Part shown: piece after piece, positions 15,300 through 23,169 of the stretch
How the letters are laid out: the number at the start of each line of letters is the position of its first letter
Numbering within the stretch: the first letter of the stretch is position 1
DNA from: Yinghuangia sp045039925
GTDB lineage: Bacteria > Actinomycetota > Actinomycetes > Streptomycetales > Streptomycetaceae
Direction of reading: 5' to 3'
DNA length: 64,000 bases
Assembly: GCA_045039925.1 (NCBI GenBank)
Contig: CP108400.1
Location: 5,208,001 to 5,272,000, forward strand
Notes under the pieces: generated by a model
What the model saw: only the letters and a program-made list of their open reading frames with translations
Database searches by the model: none
Told to the model about the DNA's origin: nothing
Position numbers and translations under genes: made by a program

Positions 15300-17657
15300 T
15301 CAGGTGCGTGTTCGCTTGCTCTCACCGGGGTGGAAGAAGGTGCGGTGGCTTGCGCCTCCCGGAGGGCGGAGGGGGATGTCGTGACGGTGGGCCCAGACGT
15401 TCATGGCTGAGACGCTGATGCCCTTCTCCCGGGCGAGTTCGGGTAGTGGGCGCTTGCGGGACACGTACTGCTCGAACAGCCAGTCCCGTTCGATGCTGGT
15501 GCGACGCCGTCCTTGGGGAGGCCGGACCGCGATGCCGTACTCGTGGGCGAGTCGGCTGATGGTCCTCAGGGTGAATCCCGTGCGCTCTGCGATGTTCCTG
15601 AATGACTGGAGTTCGACCTCATAGAGGTGTCTGAGTGTCTCGTCGGGCAGTGCGGCGCGAGCGGCGTGCATGACGCGGCCGGTGCCGTGGTTGCTGCGGC
15701 GCCGACGCGGCAGGCCGGGGGCCGGGTGCTGGTCCAGGCGATGGTGAGCGGCTTCGGTGGTGGTGGTCAGCGCGTGTGCTGCCCGTCGCAGTGAGAGGTT
15801 GTCGACGCGAACAAGTCGGTGGAGCCGGTCCGGGTCGATTCCGTGCGGGTCCGGACCGGGGAGGTCGAGGCCGACGAGCAGGTCGGCGGGCGGTTCCGAA
15901 TCGGTCGGCTCGTGGATGCCGTTGTCGGTGAGGAAGGACTGGCCGACTTGGGTCAGTGCCGCGGCAAGTTCGGGTGTCTGGACCTTCGCGAAGCGGGTGA
16001 TCTCGATGCCGAACTGGTAATCGTCCTCGCGTGCGACGGCAGGCGCGAGACGGACGGGGAGTCCGCTGAGGCGTTGGAACAGGATGCAGCGGGCCACCTT
16101 CCCTCGGCGGCCGAGGCCCGGGGTGATTCCGGCGGAGCGGGCGATGGCCTGCCATTGTTCCTCGGGCAGCAGATGGTCGTAGCGGAGCCGTCGGCGGCGG
16201 GCGTAGTCGATGGGGCCAGGGTGGTGGTCGAGGTGGTCGGCGAGCCGGTCCAGTGCGAGATGGACAGCGGGCCAGCATGGGTCGTCCTGCATGACTTGCA
16301 GGATGCGGGAGATAGTCAGCGCGTCGGTCGCCGAGCCGAGTTCGTAGGCGGCCTGGCGTTGTTCGAGGTGGGTGCCGACCAGGAGAAGGGCCGCGGAAAG
16401 GACTGATTGGAGCACCGGGAGTTGGACTGCCTGTTCCGGGCTCAGCCGCAGGGCCCAGGAACGCCAGAGCATGGAGGGCGTGCGGTCCGCGCGCGAGCCG
16501 GAGAGGGCGTCGCCGTGGGCGGGTCGTCTCGGAACTGTGTTCACCGTGCGGTAGCGAAGTTGGAAGCTGGGCCTGAGCGAGGGGCCGAGGGCGGCCAAGT
16601 GGACGGACTGAAGCACCGGGCTGATGTCCTGGCCCCATTCGTCGACAGTGGTCGTGCTGATCTGGGATCGACGTTCGCGCAGGTCGTCCAGGAGCGGCCG
16701 CATCGCAGCTCCCGCGCGAGCGAAGTCGGGTTGGGCAAGGAGATGCAAGGCGGCGGTCACCGCCAACGCGGCGGTGGCCGCGTGCGGAGGCGCCATGAAC
16801 CCGGGACGGGTGATCCGTTCAGGGACAACCGGTGCGTCCCTCCGGGTCGCGTCCTGGTGTGCAGTGATGAGGTCGTGGGGCAGCCGGTCGGCGAGTTCGG
16901 CCGGCGGAACGTCGAGGGTGCAGGCGCCGAGCGCGCGGACGTCCGCAAGCATGCGTGCCACGGGTTGGGGATGGTTCGCGTAGACACCGAAATCAGCGCG
17001 GTCCGCCGCGATCGCGCCGAGGAGCCGGCGCTGGGCCGACAGCGCCGGGTGGGACTCGGGGAAGACGAGGGTGTGCGCCGCGGTGAGGTCGCCCGGGCAG
17101 CGAACGCGACTTCCGTTGGCCTGGCCGGGCCGTGGGTTGCCGCAGCGGCCGAGTGCCGGGACGAGGTAGCGCGACGGCGGCTCCCGTCGCTGGGGGCGTT
17201 CGCATGCTGGGCAGTTGTCGGCCAGCAGTCTGCGGTGCCACGGGCAGACGAAGGCCCAGCCCAGACGCCACCACAGTTGCCAGCGTCCGCCGTTGGCGGC
17301 GAGGCAGTCGGGGCAGAACCGCGATCCTCGGCCGCGGCCCCAAAGGGCCGAGCGGTTCACCAATCCGGTCGCCGAGTCGATCATCAGGGCAGTGCCCTGG
17401 TAGTGGGAGTTCGTCATCGCGTTGATCTGTCGCGAGCTGACACCGGTGGCGAACGCGATGGCGGCAGCCTCCTGTGCCAGCAGGGTGATCCCGCGCTCCG
17501 CTGGCCGGGGGCGGCCTTTCCGAGCGGGCAGGCCCAGCCCGGCCATGAGGTTCCCCAGCGGGGTGTGCAGCCGGTGCGCCAGTGCTTCGAGCCAGGAATC
17601 GAGGGCTTCACCGGGCAGCGGTTCCAGCCTCAGCGGGAGCGTCCTCGGCTGCGTCAT
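15300..17657 (-). CDS. tniQ: TniQ/TnsD-like target-selection protein
   Basis: 785 residues. ATG 17657 with GAGGAGGGCCC upstream, overlapping the tnsC stop (ATGA). The TniQ domain opens 'LPLRLEPLPGEALDSWLEAL', and a zinc knuckle set follows (C115, C118, C138, H141, C149, C152 in 'FCPDC...VCPWH...CPAC'), as in Tn7 TnsD. The middle is long and helical. The last ~150 residues hold at least two helix-turn-helix units ('FRNIAERTGFTLRTISRLAH', then 'ELAREKGISVSAMNVWAHRH'). The length exceeds Tn7 TnsD (about 508) and short CRISPR-associated TniQ. This fits a sequence-specific DNA-binding selector for a chromosomal site, here presumably dnaB. Confidence 0.88.
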   Translation of the reverse strand: MTQPRTLPLRLEPLPGEALDSWLEALAHRLHTPLGNLMAGLGLPARKGRPRPAERGITLLAQEAAAIAFATGVSSRQINAMTNSHYQGTALMIDSATGLVNRSALWGRGRGSRFCPDCLAANGGRWQLWWRLGWAFVCPWHRRLLADNCPACERPQRREPPSRYLVPALGRCGNPRPGQANGSRVRCPGDLTAAHTLVFPESHPALSAQRRLLGAIAADRADFGVYANHPQPVARMLADVRALGACTLDVPPAELADRLPHDLITAHQDATRRDAPVVPERITRPGFMAPPHAATAALAVTAALHLLAQPDFARAGAAMRPLLDDLRERRSQISTTTVDEWGQDISPVLQSVHLAALGPSLRPSFQLRYRTVNTVPRRPAHGDALSGSRADRTPSMLWRSWALRLSPEQAVQLPVLQSVLSAALLLVGTHLEQRQAAYELGSATDALTISRILQVMQDDPCWPAVHLALDRLADHLDHHPGPIDYARRRRLRYDHLLPEEQWQAIARSAGITPGLGRRGKVARCILFQRLSGLPVRLAPAVAREDDYQFGIEITRFAKVQTPELAAALTQVGQSFLTDNGIHEPTDSEPPADLLVGLDLPGPDPHGIDPDRLHRLVRVDNLSLRRAAHALTTTTEAAHHRLDQHPAPGLPRRRRSNHGTGRVMHAARAALPDETLRHLYEVELQSFRNIAERTGFTLRTISRLAHEYGIAVRPPQGRRRTSIERDWLFEQYVSRKRPLPELAREKGISVSAMNVWAHRHDIPLRPPGGASHRTFFHPGESKRTRT

Positions 17658-18775
17658 CGGGCCCTCCTCGCGCGGGCGGGCCGAGGGCGACTCGTCAGCC
17701 GGTTCGCCTCCAGGGCCAAGGCGAGTTCGTGTCGGGCGTGTTCGGCTGCTTCGTCGTTCTTCACCGCGTCGAGTAGGTCGCGGGAGAGGCGTTCCGTGCC
17801 GGTGCGGACCGCGCGCTGGCATCCCCGGTTGATCAAGGTCATCAGTGACCCGATGTGGCCGGTGCTGCGGGCGAAGAGGTAGTCGGAGAGATCGTCGGCG
17901 AGCATCCCCGGGTGTTTGTCGGCGAGGACCACACGCTGTTCGAGAGTCAGCAGCATCTGCCGCCATTGCAGGCGCCCCGGCTCGTCGTCGATCGTGAAGG
18001 GCGGCATGCCCAGCCTGGTGGTGCGGCGCCCGGTCTGGGCCAAGGCAACGTCGCCGCCGGCGCCTCCCTCACTGAACAGTCCCTTGCCGGCGAGCCCGAC
18101 ACCGATCATCACCAGGGTCACCGGGAACTCGTTCGCGATCCACTTGAGATGGTTGCTGACCTCGACCCCGCTCGAATTACCCCACTTGAGGAAGTGAAGG
18201 TCGTCGAGGACGAGGAGACGGACCTCGCAGGACAGCACGCAGTCGAGAGCCTGCTGGCCCAATTGCGCGGTGGTTCCCCGGAACCGTCCCGGATGCCCGA
18301 AGAACTCCAGCAGGGCCCGGTTCAGATCCTTCATCCCGGTATTGCCCGTCAAGCCCACCCGGCAGACGGGCCAGCGTTCATTCCCTGCGGACGTGAACTC
18401 CCCCTGTTCCGCGGTCTCGCGGCAGTGGAACTCGCGGGCGAACGTTAGGACCGAGGTGGTCTTGCCCAGTCCGGGAAAGGCGTCGATCGCCACGGCGCCC
18501 TTGGCTTTGTCGCCGTCTTGCAGGTTGCTGTCGACAATGTCCCACAAGTCTTCGTGCAGGTGGGCCAGTTGCGGGGTCTTGATCGGCCCGATGTTGGCAT
18601 GCCATAGCCGACGCAGCAGGTCGTACTCGATCCTCGCGGCTTCACCGAGTGCCTTCAGCGCGGTTCGCGTTAACGTCTCGGGCTGGATCCGGCGCGGGGT
18701 CCGGGCGAACTCCTTGAAGTCCTCCTTGCGGGACAGAGCCAGGTTCTCCAGGACCGGCGCGGCGGCCGCGCTCAC
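17654..18775 (-). CDS. tnsC: TnsC/TniB-like AAA+ ATPase
   Basis: 373 residues from the GTG at 18775, which overlaps the tnsB stop (GTGA). Walker A 'AIDAFPGLGKTTSV' (K105), Walker B 'RLLVLDDLHFL' (D191, D192) and downstream sensor regions identify the AAA+ regulator that links target recognition to the transposase. In Tn7 systems TnsC polymerises on DNA, is recruited by TnsD/TniQ and activates TnsAB. It is shorter than Tn7 TnsC (555) and nearer to TniB size. The stop overlaps the tniQ start. Confidence 0.92.
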   Translation of the reverse strand: MSAAAAPVLENLALSRKEDFKEFARTPRRIQPETLTRTALKALGEAARIEYDLLRRLWHANIGPIKTPQLAHLHEDLWDIVDSNLQDGDKAKGAVAIDAFPGLGKTTSVLTFAREFHCRETAEQGEFTSAGNERWPVCRVGLTGNTGMKDLNRALLEFFGHPGRFRGTTAQLGQQALDCVLSCEVRLLVLDDLHFLKWGNSSGVEVSNHLKWIANEFPVTLVMIGVGLAGKGLFSEGGAGGDVALAQTGRRTTRLGMPPFTIDDEPGRLQWRQMLLTLEQRVVLADKHPGMLADDLSDYLFARSTGHIGSLMTLINRGCQRAVRTGTERLSRDLLDAVKNDEAAEHARHELALALEANRLTSRPRPARARRAR

Positions 18776-20886
18776 ACGTCCTCCAGGGCGTCGGCGTAGA
18801 ACTCGGGGCCTTCGTCGTCCCAATCGGCGTCATCGTCGTCGCCCGTCTCCGCCTCCGGGCCCACCGGCTCTGGTGCCGCAGGCGGGGGCTGCTCGCCCAG
18901 GGCACGGCGGACCGACGGCAGCGTGACGGTCGCATCCGTCTCCGGCTCCGGCAGTGCGAAGGCGGCTTGCTCACGGGACAGCCGCAGTGCCATGCGGCGC
19001 TCTGCGGGGGTGGTGCCCAGTCCGACATTCCACCGCTCGAACAGGTCGGCGACGGCCAGCCGGTCGTCGGGATAGCGGTACTTCCTCGCCGCGAGCCTGC
19101 GGGCGAACGCCAGCGCCTCCTCGCTCAACGGCATCCGCGCGGCGGGTGCGTGCTCCCACTCCAGACTGTGCCAGGTCCGCTCGGAGTCGCGGAAGTAGAT
19201 CTTCGTGACGTCGTCCGGGTTGACCTGGAACGGCCAGTGGTCGCGCTTGCCCCGATAGGGATAAGGGCTCTTCGCCCCTCGCGGCGGCAAGCCCCTGCCC
19301 CGGTAGCGGCGTCCGTCGATCTCGACGCCGTAGTGCTGGACCGTGCGCCACTGCGTGGGCAGGAACTCGAACGCGAGGTCGCGGTCCCGGGGGACTTCGA
19401 TGTAGCCGGCCCGTGCCATGCCGTGCTCGAACATCTGCGCCGGTGACATCCGCAGTCCGGGCAGGCCGGGGTCGACCAGGCCGCTATGCGGCCGACAGTG
19501 GTAATGGGTGGCCACCCACTCGCGGATGATCTCGTCCAACTGGTCGAGGAAGAAGAACGCCTCCCCTTCCGGGTTGTCACCGCGGGAGTGGATGTCCGGA
19601 CCCTTGTAGCCGGGAAGAGCCTGCAATAAGTCCTCGCGAAGCGTCCGGAAGAACCGCTCGATCGGGCCCTTATCCCGGCCGGTCCGCAACCGGGCGGGCT
19701 GGACCGATATCCCCATGCGCCGGCAGACGCTGCTCAAGTGATCCGAGACGTAGACCTTGCCGTGGTCGATCACCAGCGTCTCCGGAACGATCGGCGGGGA
19801 CGCCAACCCCACGCCCTCCACCGCGACGTCGACCAACGCGGTCCGCGGGATGCCGTGCTCGGGCCAGACCGCCCCGCGCGGCCAGTCCTCGCCGAACGGC
19901 CGGGGACGGAACGACTCGAACAGCACCGCCGCCACGTCCACGGCCTTCGTGGACATCGGCGTCACCCGAATCCCGGTGATGCAGCGGGTGTACCAGTCCA
20001 TACCAACGGACAGTTCGGCCTGCACCCACCGCAACGTCAACGGATCGAACGCGAACACGTCCAAGCGCGTGGAGTCCATCAACAGGTACTCGCCCGGCCG
20101 CGTCGGCCGCAGCTTCCCGTACGGCTCCTCCGGCCGACCCGCGATGTCCCGGTTCCGCTTCGTACTCAGGCGGAACAGCGGATGCCGGCTCTCCAGATCC
20201 TCCAGAATCCGAAACGCCGTCGCCCGGCTCGGCTGCGGCACCACATCTGGACCGAACCGGGCGACCACCCGGGCCCGCGTCCGCGCGATCACCAACGTCC
20301 GTGAGGGCCGTGATTGTTCAGTGTGCTCGACCATGACCTCCAGCGCGGTCTCTGCCCACCGTGGGTCCGTTGGCGGACCGCCAACACGCTTTTGCTTGGG
20401 CGCCAGTCCTGCTTCACCATGGTCGCGGAAGGCGGTGAGCCACCGTTCAATTGTGCGGACCGTGACGCCGAGCTCCGCCGCCTTGGCCGCCTTCTTCGCC
20501 TCCATTCGCGTCGCAGGGGCGTACTCGTCACGCGGCTCACCATCGGACGCTAACTCCAGACTGCCCGACCGATATCCCGTCAACACTTCCCGCACGTGGC
20601 CAGCTCGCTCGACCGTGAACTCTCGCTCTTCCTTGTTGAGCTGGCCTAGAACCACCGAGGCAACCTCCTCAGCATCTGATCCCGACGGGCCAGGGCTGTC
20701 AGGGAGTTCACGCGCCTGGTCGGAGAAGAGCAACTCCTTGAGCGCCAGGCGCTGGACGCGCCCGCGGCCGTCCTTCAGGACGACCTGATTGCCCGCCGTC
20801 GTCGAGGCCAACTCGACTACTTCAACGGTTTCGCCCTCATAGAGGAAGCGTGTTCCGACGCCAACCCGCATTCCGGCCCTACTCAC
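18772..20886 (-). CDS. tnsB: TnsB-like DDE transposase
   Basis: 704 residues, nearly the same as Tn7 TnsB. The GTG at 20886 overlaps the tnsA stop (GTGA). An N-terminal helix-turn-helix region is followed by an HTH in 'AAELGVTVRTIERWLTAFRD' and then a retroviral-integrase-type core with D271 ('LLMDSTRLD'), D374 ('LVIDHGKVYVSD') and E410 ('KGPIERFFRTL'). The D-35-E spacing is canonical. A C-terminal beta domain and tail follow; the last residues are acidic. It binds the terminal repeats, cuts 3' ends and joins them to the target. Confidence 0.95.
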   Translation of the reverse strand: MSRAGMRVGVGTRFLYEGETVEVVELASTTAGNQVVLKDGRGRVQRLALKELLFSDQARELPDSPGPSGSDAEEVASVVLGQLNKEEREFTVERAGHVREVLTGYRSGSLELASDGEPRDEYAPATRMEAKKAAKAAELGVTVRTIERWLTAFRDHGEAGLAPKQKRVGGPPTDPRWAETALEVMVEHTEQSRPSRTLVIARTRARVVARFGPDVVPQPSRATAFRILEDLESRHPLFRLSTKRNRDIAGRPEEPYGKLRPTRPGEYLLMDSTRLDVFAFDPLTLRWVQAELSVGMDWYTRCITGIRVTPMSTKAVDVAAVLFESFRPRPFGEDWPRGAVWPEHGIPRTALVDVAVEGVGLASPPIVPETLVIDHGKVYVSDHLSSVCRRMGISVQPARLRTGRDKGPIERFFRTLREDLLQALPGYKGPDIHSRGDNPEGEAFFFLDQLDEIIREWVATHYHCRPHSGLVDPGLPGLRMSPAQMFEHGMARAGYIEVPRDRDLAFEFLPTQWRTVQHYGVEIDGRRYRGRGLPPRGAKSPYPYRGKRDHWPFQVNPDDVTKIYFRDSERTWHSLEWEHAPAARMPLSEEALAFARRLAARKYRYPDDRLAVADLFERWNVGLGTTPAERRMALRLSREQAAFALPEPETDATVTLPSVRRALGEQPPPAAPEPVGPEAETGDDDDADWDDEGPEFYADALEDV

Positions 20887-21608
20887 ACCGAGCCTCCCAG
20901 CACTGTCGAGGGCCGCAACGGGCGCGTGAGGTCGAAACGCAACTGGCGCTTCCACAACAAGTGGTGGAGCGCGGCCCGCACCTGCGCCTCCGAGCAGCCA
21001 GAAACGCACCAGGCAGCCTCGCCCAGCGTCACACCGTCCACGGCGGCGCGCCGGGCCTCTTGAAGAACGTCGACGCTGAACAACCAGTCGCGGCGGTACC
21101 CCGCCAGGAAGCGGACGTTGTCCAGTTCCGTCTGTGCTGGCTCAGTCCAGACCTCATACCGCCAACCTCGCGACTCCACCACCCGCCGGGTCCACGCGAA
21201 CGTGCGTGCCACGGCCGGCTCCAACAACCGCTGCCTCGGCTTGACATCCATGACAACCACGCCGTGCTTCGTGGTCAGCAGGTAATCGGGGATGTGCTTG
21301 CAGACCTTCCCGTCGACCATGGCCTTCAACAGAAAGGGCTGCGCAACGATCCCCTGGACTGAAGGATCGAAATCAGCGAAGAGCAGGCATCCGAGCTCAA
21401 GCCGCGACTCGTAAATGACGTGATCGCGCATGGTCGCCGACCAATACAGGCCCGAGTAGTGCTGCTGCCCCTTGTACCAGCGGAAAGTCCGCCAAGGCTG
21501 CGCATGCGCTAGGAGATCCGAGCAGGCGCCGGACCAATCGAGATCCTCTATTAAGGATCCATCCGTACGCTTGACGCTGAACAGCACCGAACCAAGCCTG
21601 GCATCCAT
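20883..21608 (-). CDS. tnsA: TnsA-like endonuclease
   Basis: 241 residues, ATG 21608 with only a weak GGGGG ribosome site. The restriction-enzyme-like catalytic triad is visible: E67 in 'YESRLEL', D108 in 'HIPDYLL' and D121-V-K123 in 'VVVMDVKPRQR'. A C-terminal winged-helix-like domain ('GVTLGEAAWCVSGCSEAQVR') would bind TnsC. TnsA cuts the 5' ends so that the element leaves by cut-and-paste rather than by cointegration. Its presence separates this element from Tn5053/TniA types. First gene of the four-gene overlapping operon. Confidence 0.92.
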   Translation of the reverse strand: MDARLGSVLFSVKRTDGSLIEDLDWSGACSDLLAHAQPWRTFRWYKGQQHYSGLYWSATMRDHVIYESRLELGCLLFADFDPSVQGIVAQPFLLKAMVDGKVCKHIPDYLLTTKHGVVVMDVKPRQRLLEPAVARTFAWTRRVVESRGWRYEVWTEPAQTELDNVRFLAGYRRDWLFSVDVLQEARRAAVDGVTLGEAAWCVSGCSEAQVRAALHHLLWKRQLRFDLTRPLRPSTVLGGSV

Positions 21609-21796
21609 CGGCCCCCAACCTCATGCCCGCGTATCACGACGTCAGCCGCCGCCCCACAGAGGCATGCCCCGGACGCGCCGACAGTCCGCAGGTCGGGGCA
21701 AGGCAGCACACGAAGAGGTGAACCTCGGCTTGCCAGACGTCACTCGCGGGAAGCTGTGGCCAACAACCTCGGATGGATTCGAATGCGCCGCAGACG
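21609..21796. other. Intergenic region upstream of tnsA
   Basis: Should hold the tns operon promoter. It contains no ORF that looks real. The short words 'gacgtca' (21640, 21737) occur twice. No terminal-repeat-like array is present here, so this is not the transposon end. Confidence 0.35.
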
Positions 21797-21829
21797 ACCG
21801 GGCGGGACAACGGTGTTGTCCCGCCCGGT
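21797..21829. terminator. Strong stem-loop after the DUF3892 gene
   Basis: A perfect 15-bp stem (left arm ACCGGGCGGGACAAC) with a 3-base loop, 5 bp past the stop of the DUF3892 gene. It should end that transcript before tnsA. Confidence 0.85.
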
Positions 21830-21834
21830 GGCCA

Positions 21835-22116
21835 TCAGCGCTCAGGCAGCGCCAGGAGGTTGTTCGTCCACACACCGTCAGCGGCGGTCTGCAGGTACTT
21901 CGGCCCGTAGCTGGGCGTTCGCACCAAAACCTCTGCGCGGTTTCCCCGGCTGTCCTCGGTGTACGCCTTGCCGTTCTGCTCTTCGATCCAGTCGACGAGG
22001 TCGGCCCGCGAGTTTTCGCCGGTTTTGCCGTCCACCGGGTTCGTCCACCACAGGCGGGCGATGTGCTGATGTGTGGTGCCGCCGGACATCCGGCGAGCTG
22101 TGATCTGAATTGCCAC
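21835..22116 (-). CDS. DUF3892 protein
   Basis: 93 residues from the GTG at 22116, with AAGG-type sequence upstream. It matches the DUF3892 pattern throughout: 'ITARRMSGGTTHQHIARLWW', 'SRADLVDWIEEQNGKAY' and the highly conserved end 'KYLQTAADGVWTNNLLALP'. These small proteins of unknown function are widespread in actinomycetes and often sit in accessory DNA. It is located between tnsA and the right end, so it travels with the transposon. Confidence 0.85.
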   Translation of the reverse strand: MAIQITARRMSGGTTHQHIARLWWTNPVDGKTGENSRADLVDWIEEQNGKAYTEDSRGNRAEVLVRTPSYGPKYLQTAADGVWTNNLLALPER

Positions 22117-22210
22117 TACCTTGTTCCCTTCACATGCGATGCCGCCGTGGCGGCCTGGCTGTGAGGGCCGTACGCTGTGTGTGTAACCACGGGTTGCGTA
22201 GCGACCCTCG

Positions 22211-22242
22211 ACTGAGGCGGGCACGCCAATGCCCGCCTCAGT
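22211..22242. terminator. Stem-loop after the MerR-like gene
   Basis: A perfect 13-bp stem (ACTGAGGCGGGCA / TGCCCGCCTCAGT) around a 6-base loop, 13 bp past the stop of the MerR-like gene and before the DUF3892 promoter region. Confidence 0.8.
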
Positions 22243-22255
22243 TCGTTTGTGTGTG

Positions 22256-22981
22256 TCAGCTGTCAGGAGCCACTGCCCTCAGCTCATCCTGTGGCTCAAA
22301 CGCTTCGTCTTCCGGATCCGGGGGCAACGGCTCGTTCGGCTTCAGACCGAGGATGACAGTCGTCGGATCCGATGAGGGTCGATCTGTGGAAGCCAAGCTC
22401 ACGCGCGCCGTTGCGAACCAGCGTGGGGTCGGTGGCTGTGATTCCCCGGAGTCAAACGGCCGAACGATGGCAAAGCCGACCGTGCTCGACGGGTCGCCCA
22501 TCCGCGTTGAGGTTCCATCCTTCGCGACGATGCGTATGTCCCCTCGACACTTGCCGCAGCGGCGAGACATGACGTCGATCACCAGTCGCGCGACGTTCAG
22601 CGCTCCTTCTGTGGAGGTGACGTGCTGACGCGCAACGTACTCCAACTCACCGAGATCAAGCTCGCAACGCGACCGCGCACGAACCAGGAACTTCCAAACA
22701 GGTAGAAGCTCCTTCAAGACGTCGATCGTGACACCACCGTCGCGGGCCCGGAGGATCCACGTGAGCAGCTGCTGGACGATGGCTGGGTAAGCGCCGGCAC
22801 GAGAGCCAACACGTACCGATCGGGGCAGCAACCCTTCGCTCACGTAGAAGGTCAGTTGGCGGTCGCTGACCGGATACCCCTCCGCACGCACCTGCGCGAT
22901 CAGCTCGGACTTCGTCACGAGGCTGGGTTCGCCATCTTGCAGCTGCAGGTACTCCAGGAAGCCGTTCTCCTCGACTGCCAC
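22256..22981 (-). CDS. MerR-like helix-turn-helix regulator carried by the transposon
   Basis: 241 residues. The GTG at 22981 is preferred (GGAGGTGAG 6-7 bases upstream); a TTG at 22984 is possible. The DNA-binding domain is 'LVTKSELIAQVRAEGYPVSD', then 'RQLTFYVSEGLLPRSVRVGS', a divergent MerR winged helix. The C-terminal half has a 'RRCGKCRGD' zinc-knuckle-like pair and a disordered acidic tail. As the gene nearest the right end, it is a good candidate for controlling the element. Two near-identical sites upstream (23007-23072) could be its operators. Confidence 0.7.
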   Translation of the reverse strand: MAVEENGFLEYLQLQDGEPSLVTKSELIAQVRAEGYPVSDRQLTFYVSEGLLPRSVRVGSRAGAYPAIVQQLLTWILRARDGGVTIDVLKELLPVWKFLVRARSRCELDLGELEYVARQHVTSTEGALNVARLVIDVMSRRCGKCRGDIRIVAKDGTSTRMGDPSSTVGFAIVRPFDSGESQPPTPRWFATARVSLASTDRPSSDPTTVILGLKPNEPLPPDPEDEAFEPQDELRAVAPDS

Positions 22982-23006
22982 CAACTCACCTCCACTCTGG
23001 GTAGCA

Positions 23007-23072
23007 CTACAGTACCAGTGAAGTGGTAGCTGTCAACACTGGAACTGCCGACTACTACAGTGACACTGAAGT
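23007..23072. promoter_or_regulatory. Paired direct repeats in the MerR-like gene promoter
   Basis: CTACAGTxxCAxTGAAGT occurs at 23007-23024 and 23055-23072, 48 bp apart (15 of 18 positions identical). They lie just upstream of the MerR-like gene and inside the right end of the element. They may be operators of that regulator or extra transposase sites; the sequence differs from the TCCGACA motifs nearer the tip. Confidence 0.5.
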
Positions 23073-23096
23073 TGACCTTGTGGAGACACCCGCCGA

Positions 23097-23160
23097 TGTC
23101 GGATCCGACACGGTTCCGACATCCTCACTGGGAATCCGACACCGGAATCGGGTCCCTACA
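23097..23160. repeat. Tn7-like right end with transposase-binding repeats
   Basis: Read inward from 23160 the end starts TGTAGGGACCC. The motif TCCGACA (plus strand) occurs at 23104-23110, 23115-23121 and 23135-23141, each flanked by related bases (GGATCC, GGTTCC, GGAATCC before GACA). The innermost is part of a perfect 14-bp palindrome at 23097-23110. The tip lies 9 bp from the dnaB stop. Terminal TGT...ACA and arrays of repeated TnsB sites are hallmarks of Tn7-family ends. The adjacent 23161-23165 (CGTCC) would be the target duplication. Confidence 0.75.
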
Positions 23161-23169
23161 CGTCCGGCA

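Larger units (their letters stand above)
15300..23160. mobile_element. Tn7-like transposon inserted at the 3' end of dnaB (core and right end; left end not located)
   Basis: Contains a complete tnsA-tnsB-tnsC-tniQ operon (minus strand), a DUF3892 gene and a MerR-like regulator. The right end at 23160 carries terminal ACA (TGT read inward) and repeated TCCGACA motifs. It lies 9 bp past the dnaB stop codon with the tnsA side facing the target gene, exactly the orientation of Tn7 beside glmS. No cas or tnsE gene is seen. The left end should lie beyond tniQ. The genes at about 12.5-15.2 kb are candidate cargo, but no terminal TGT repeat array or matching 5-bp duplication (expected CGTCC) could be recognised there. 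Confidence 0.85.

Noticed and set aside
18772..21009. Transposase start at 21009
   Set aside because: Would overlap tnsA by 127 bp; the GTG at 20886 gives the same 4-bp overlap seen at the other operon junctions and a 704-residue protein.
15300..21608. CRISPR-associated transposon (CAST)
   Set aside because: Has tnsA and tniQ but no cascade, cas12k or array nearby; TniQ is long with its own DNA-binding tail, which fits direct site recognition.
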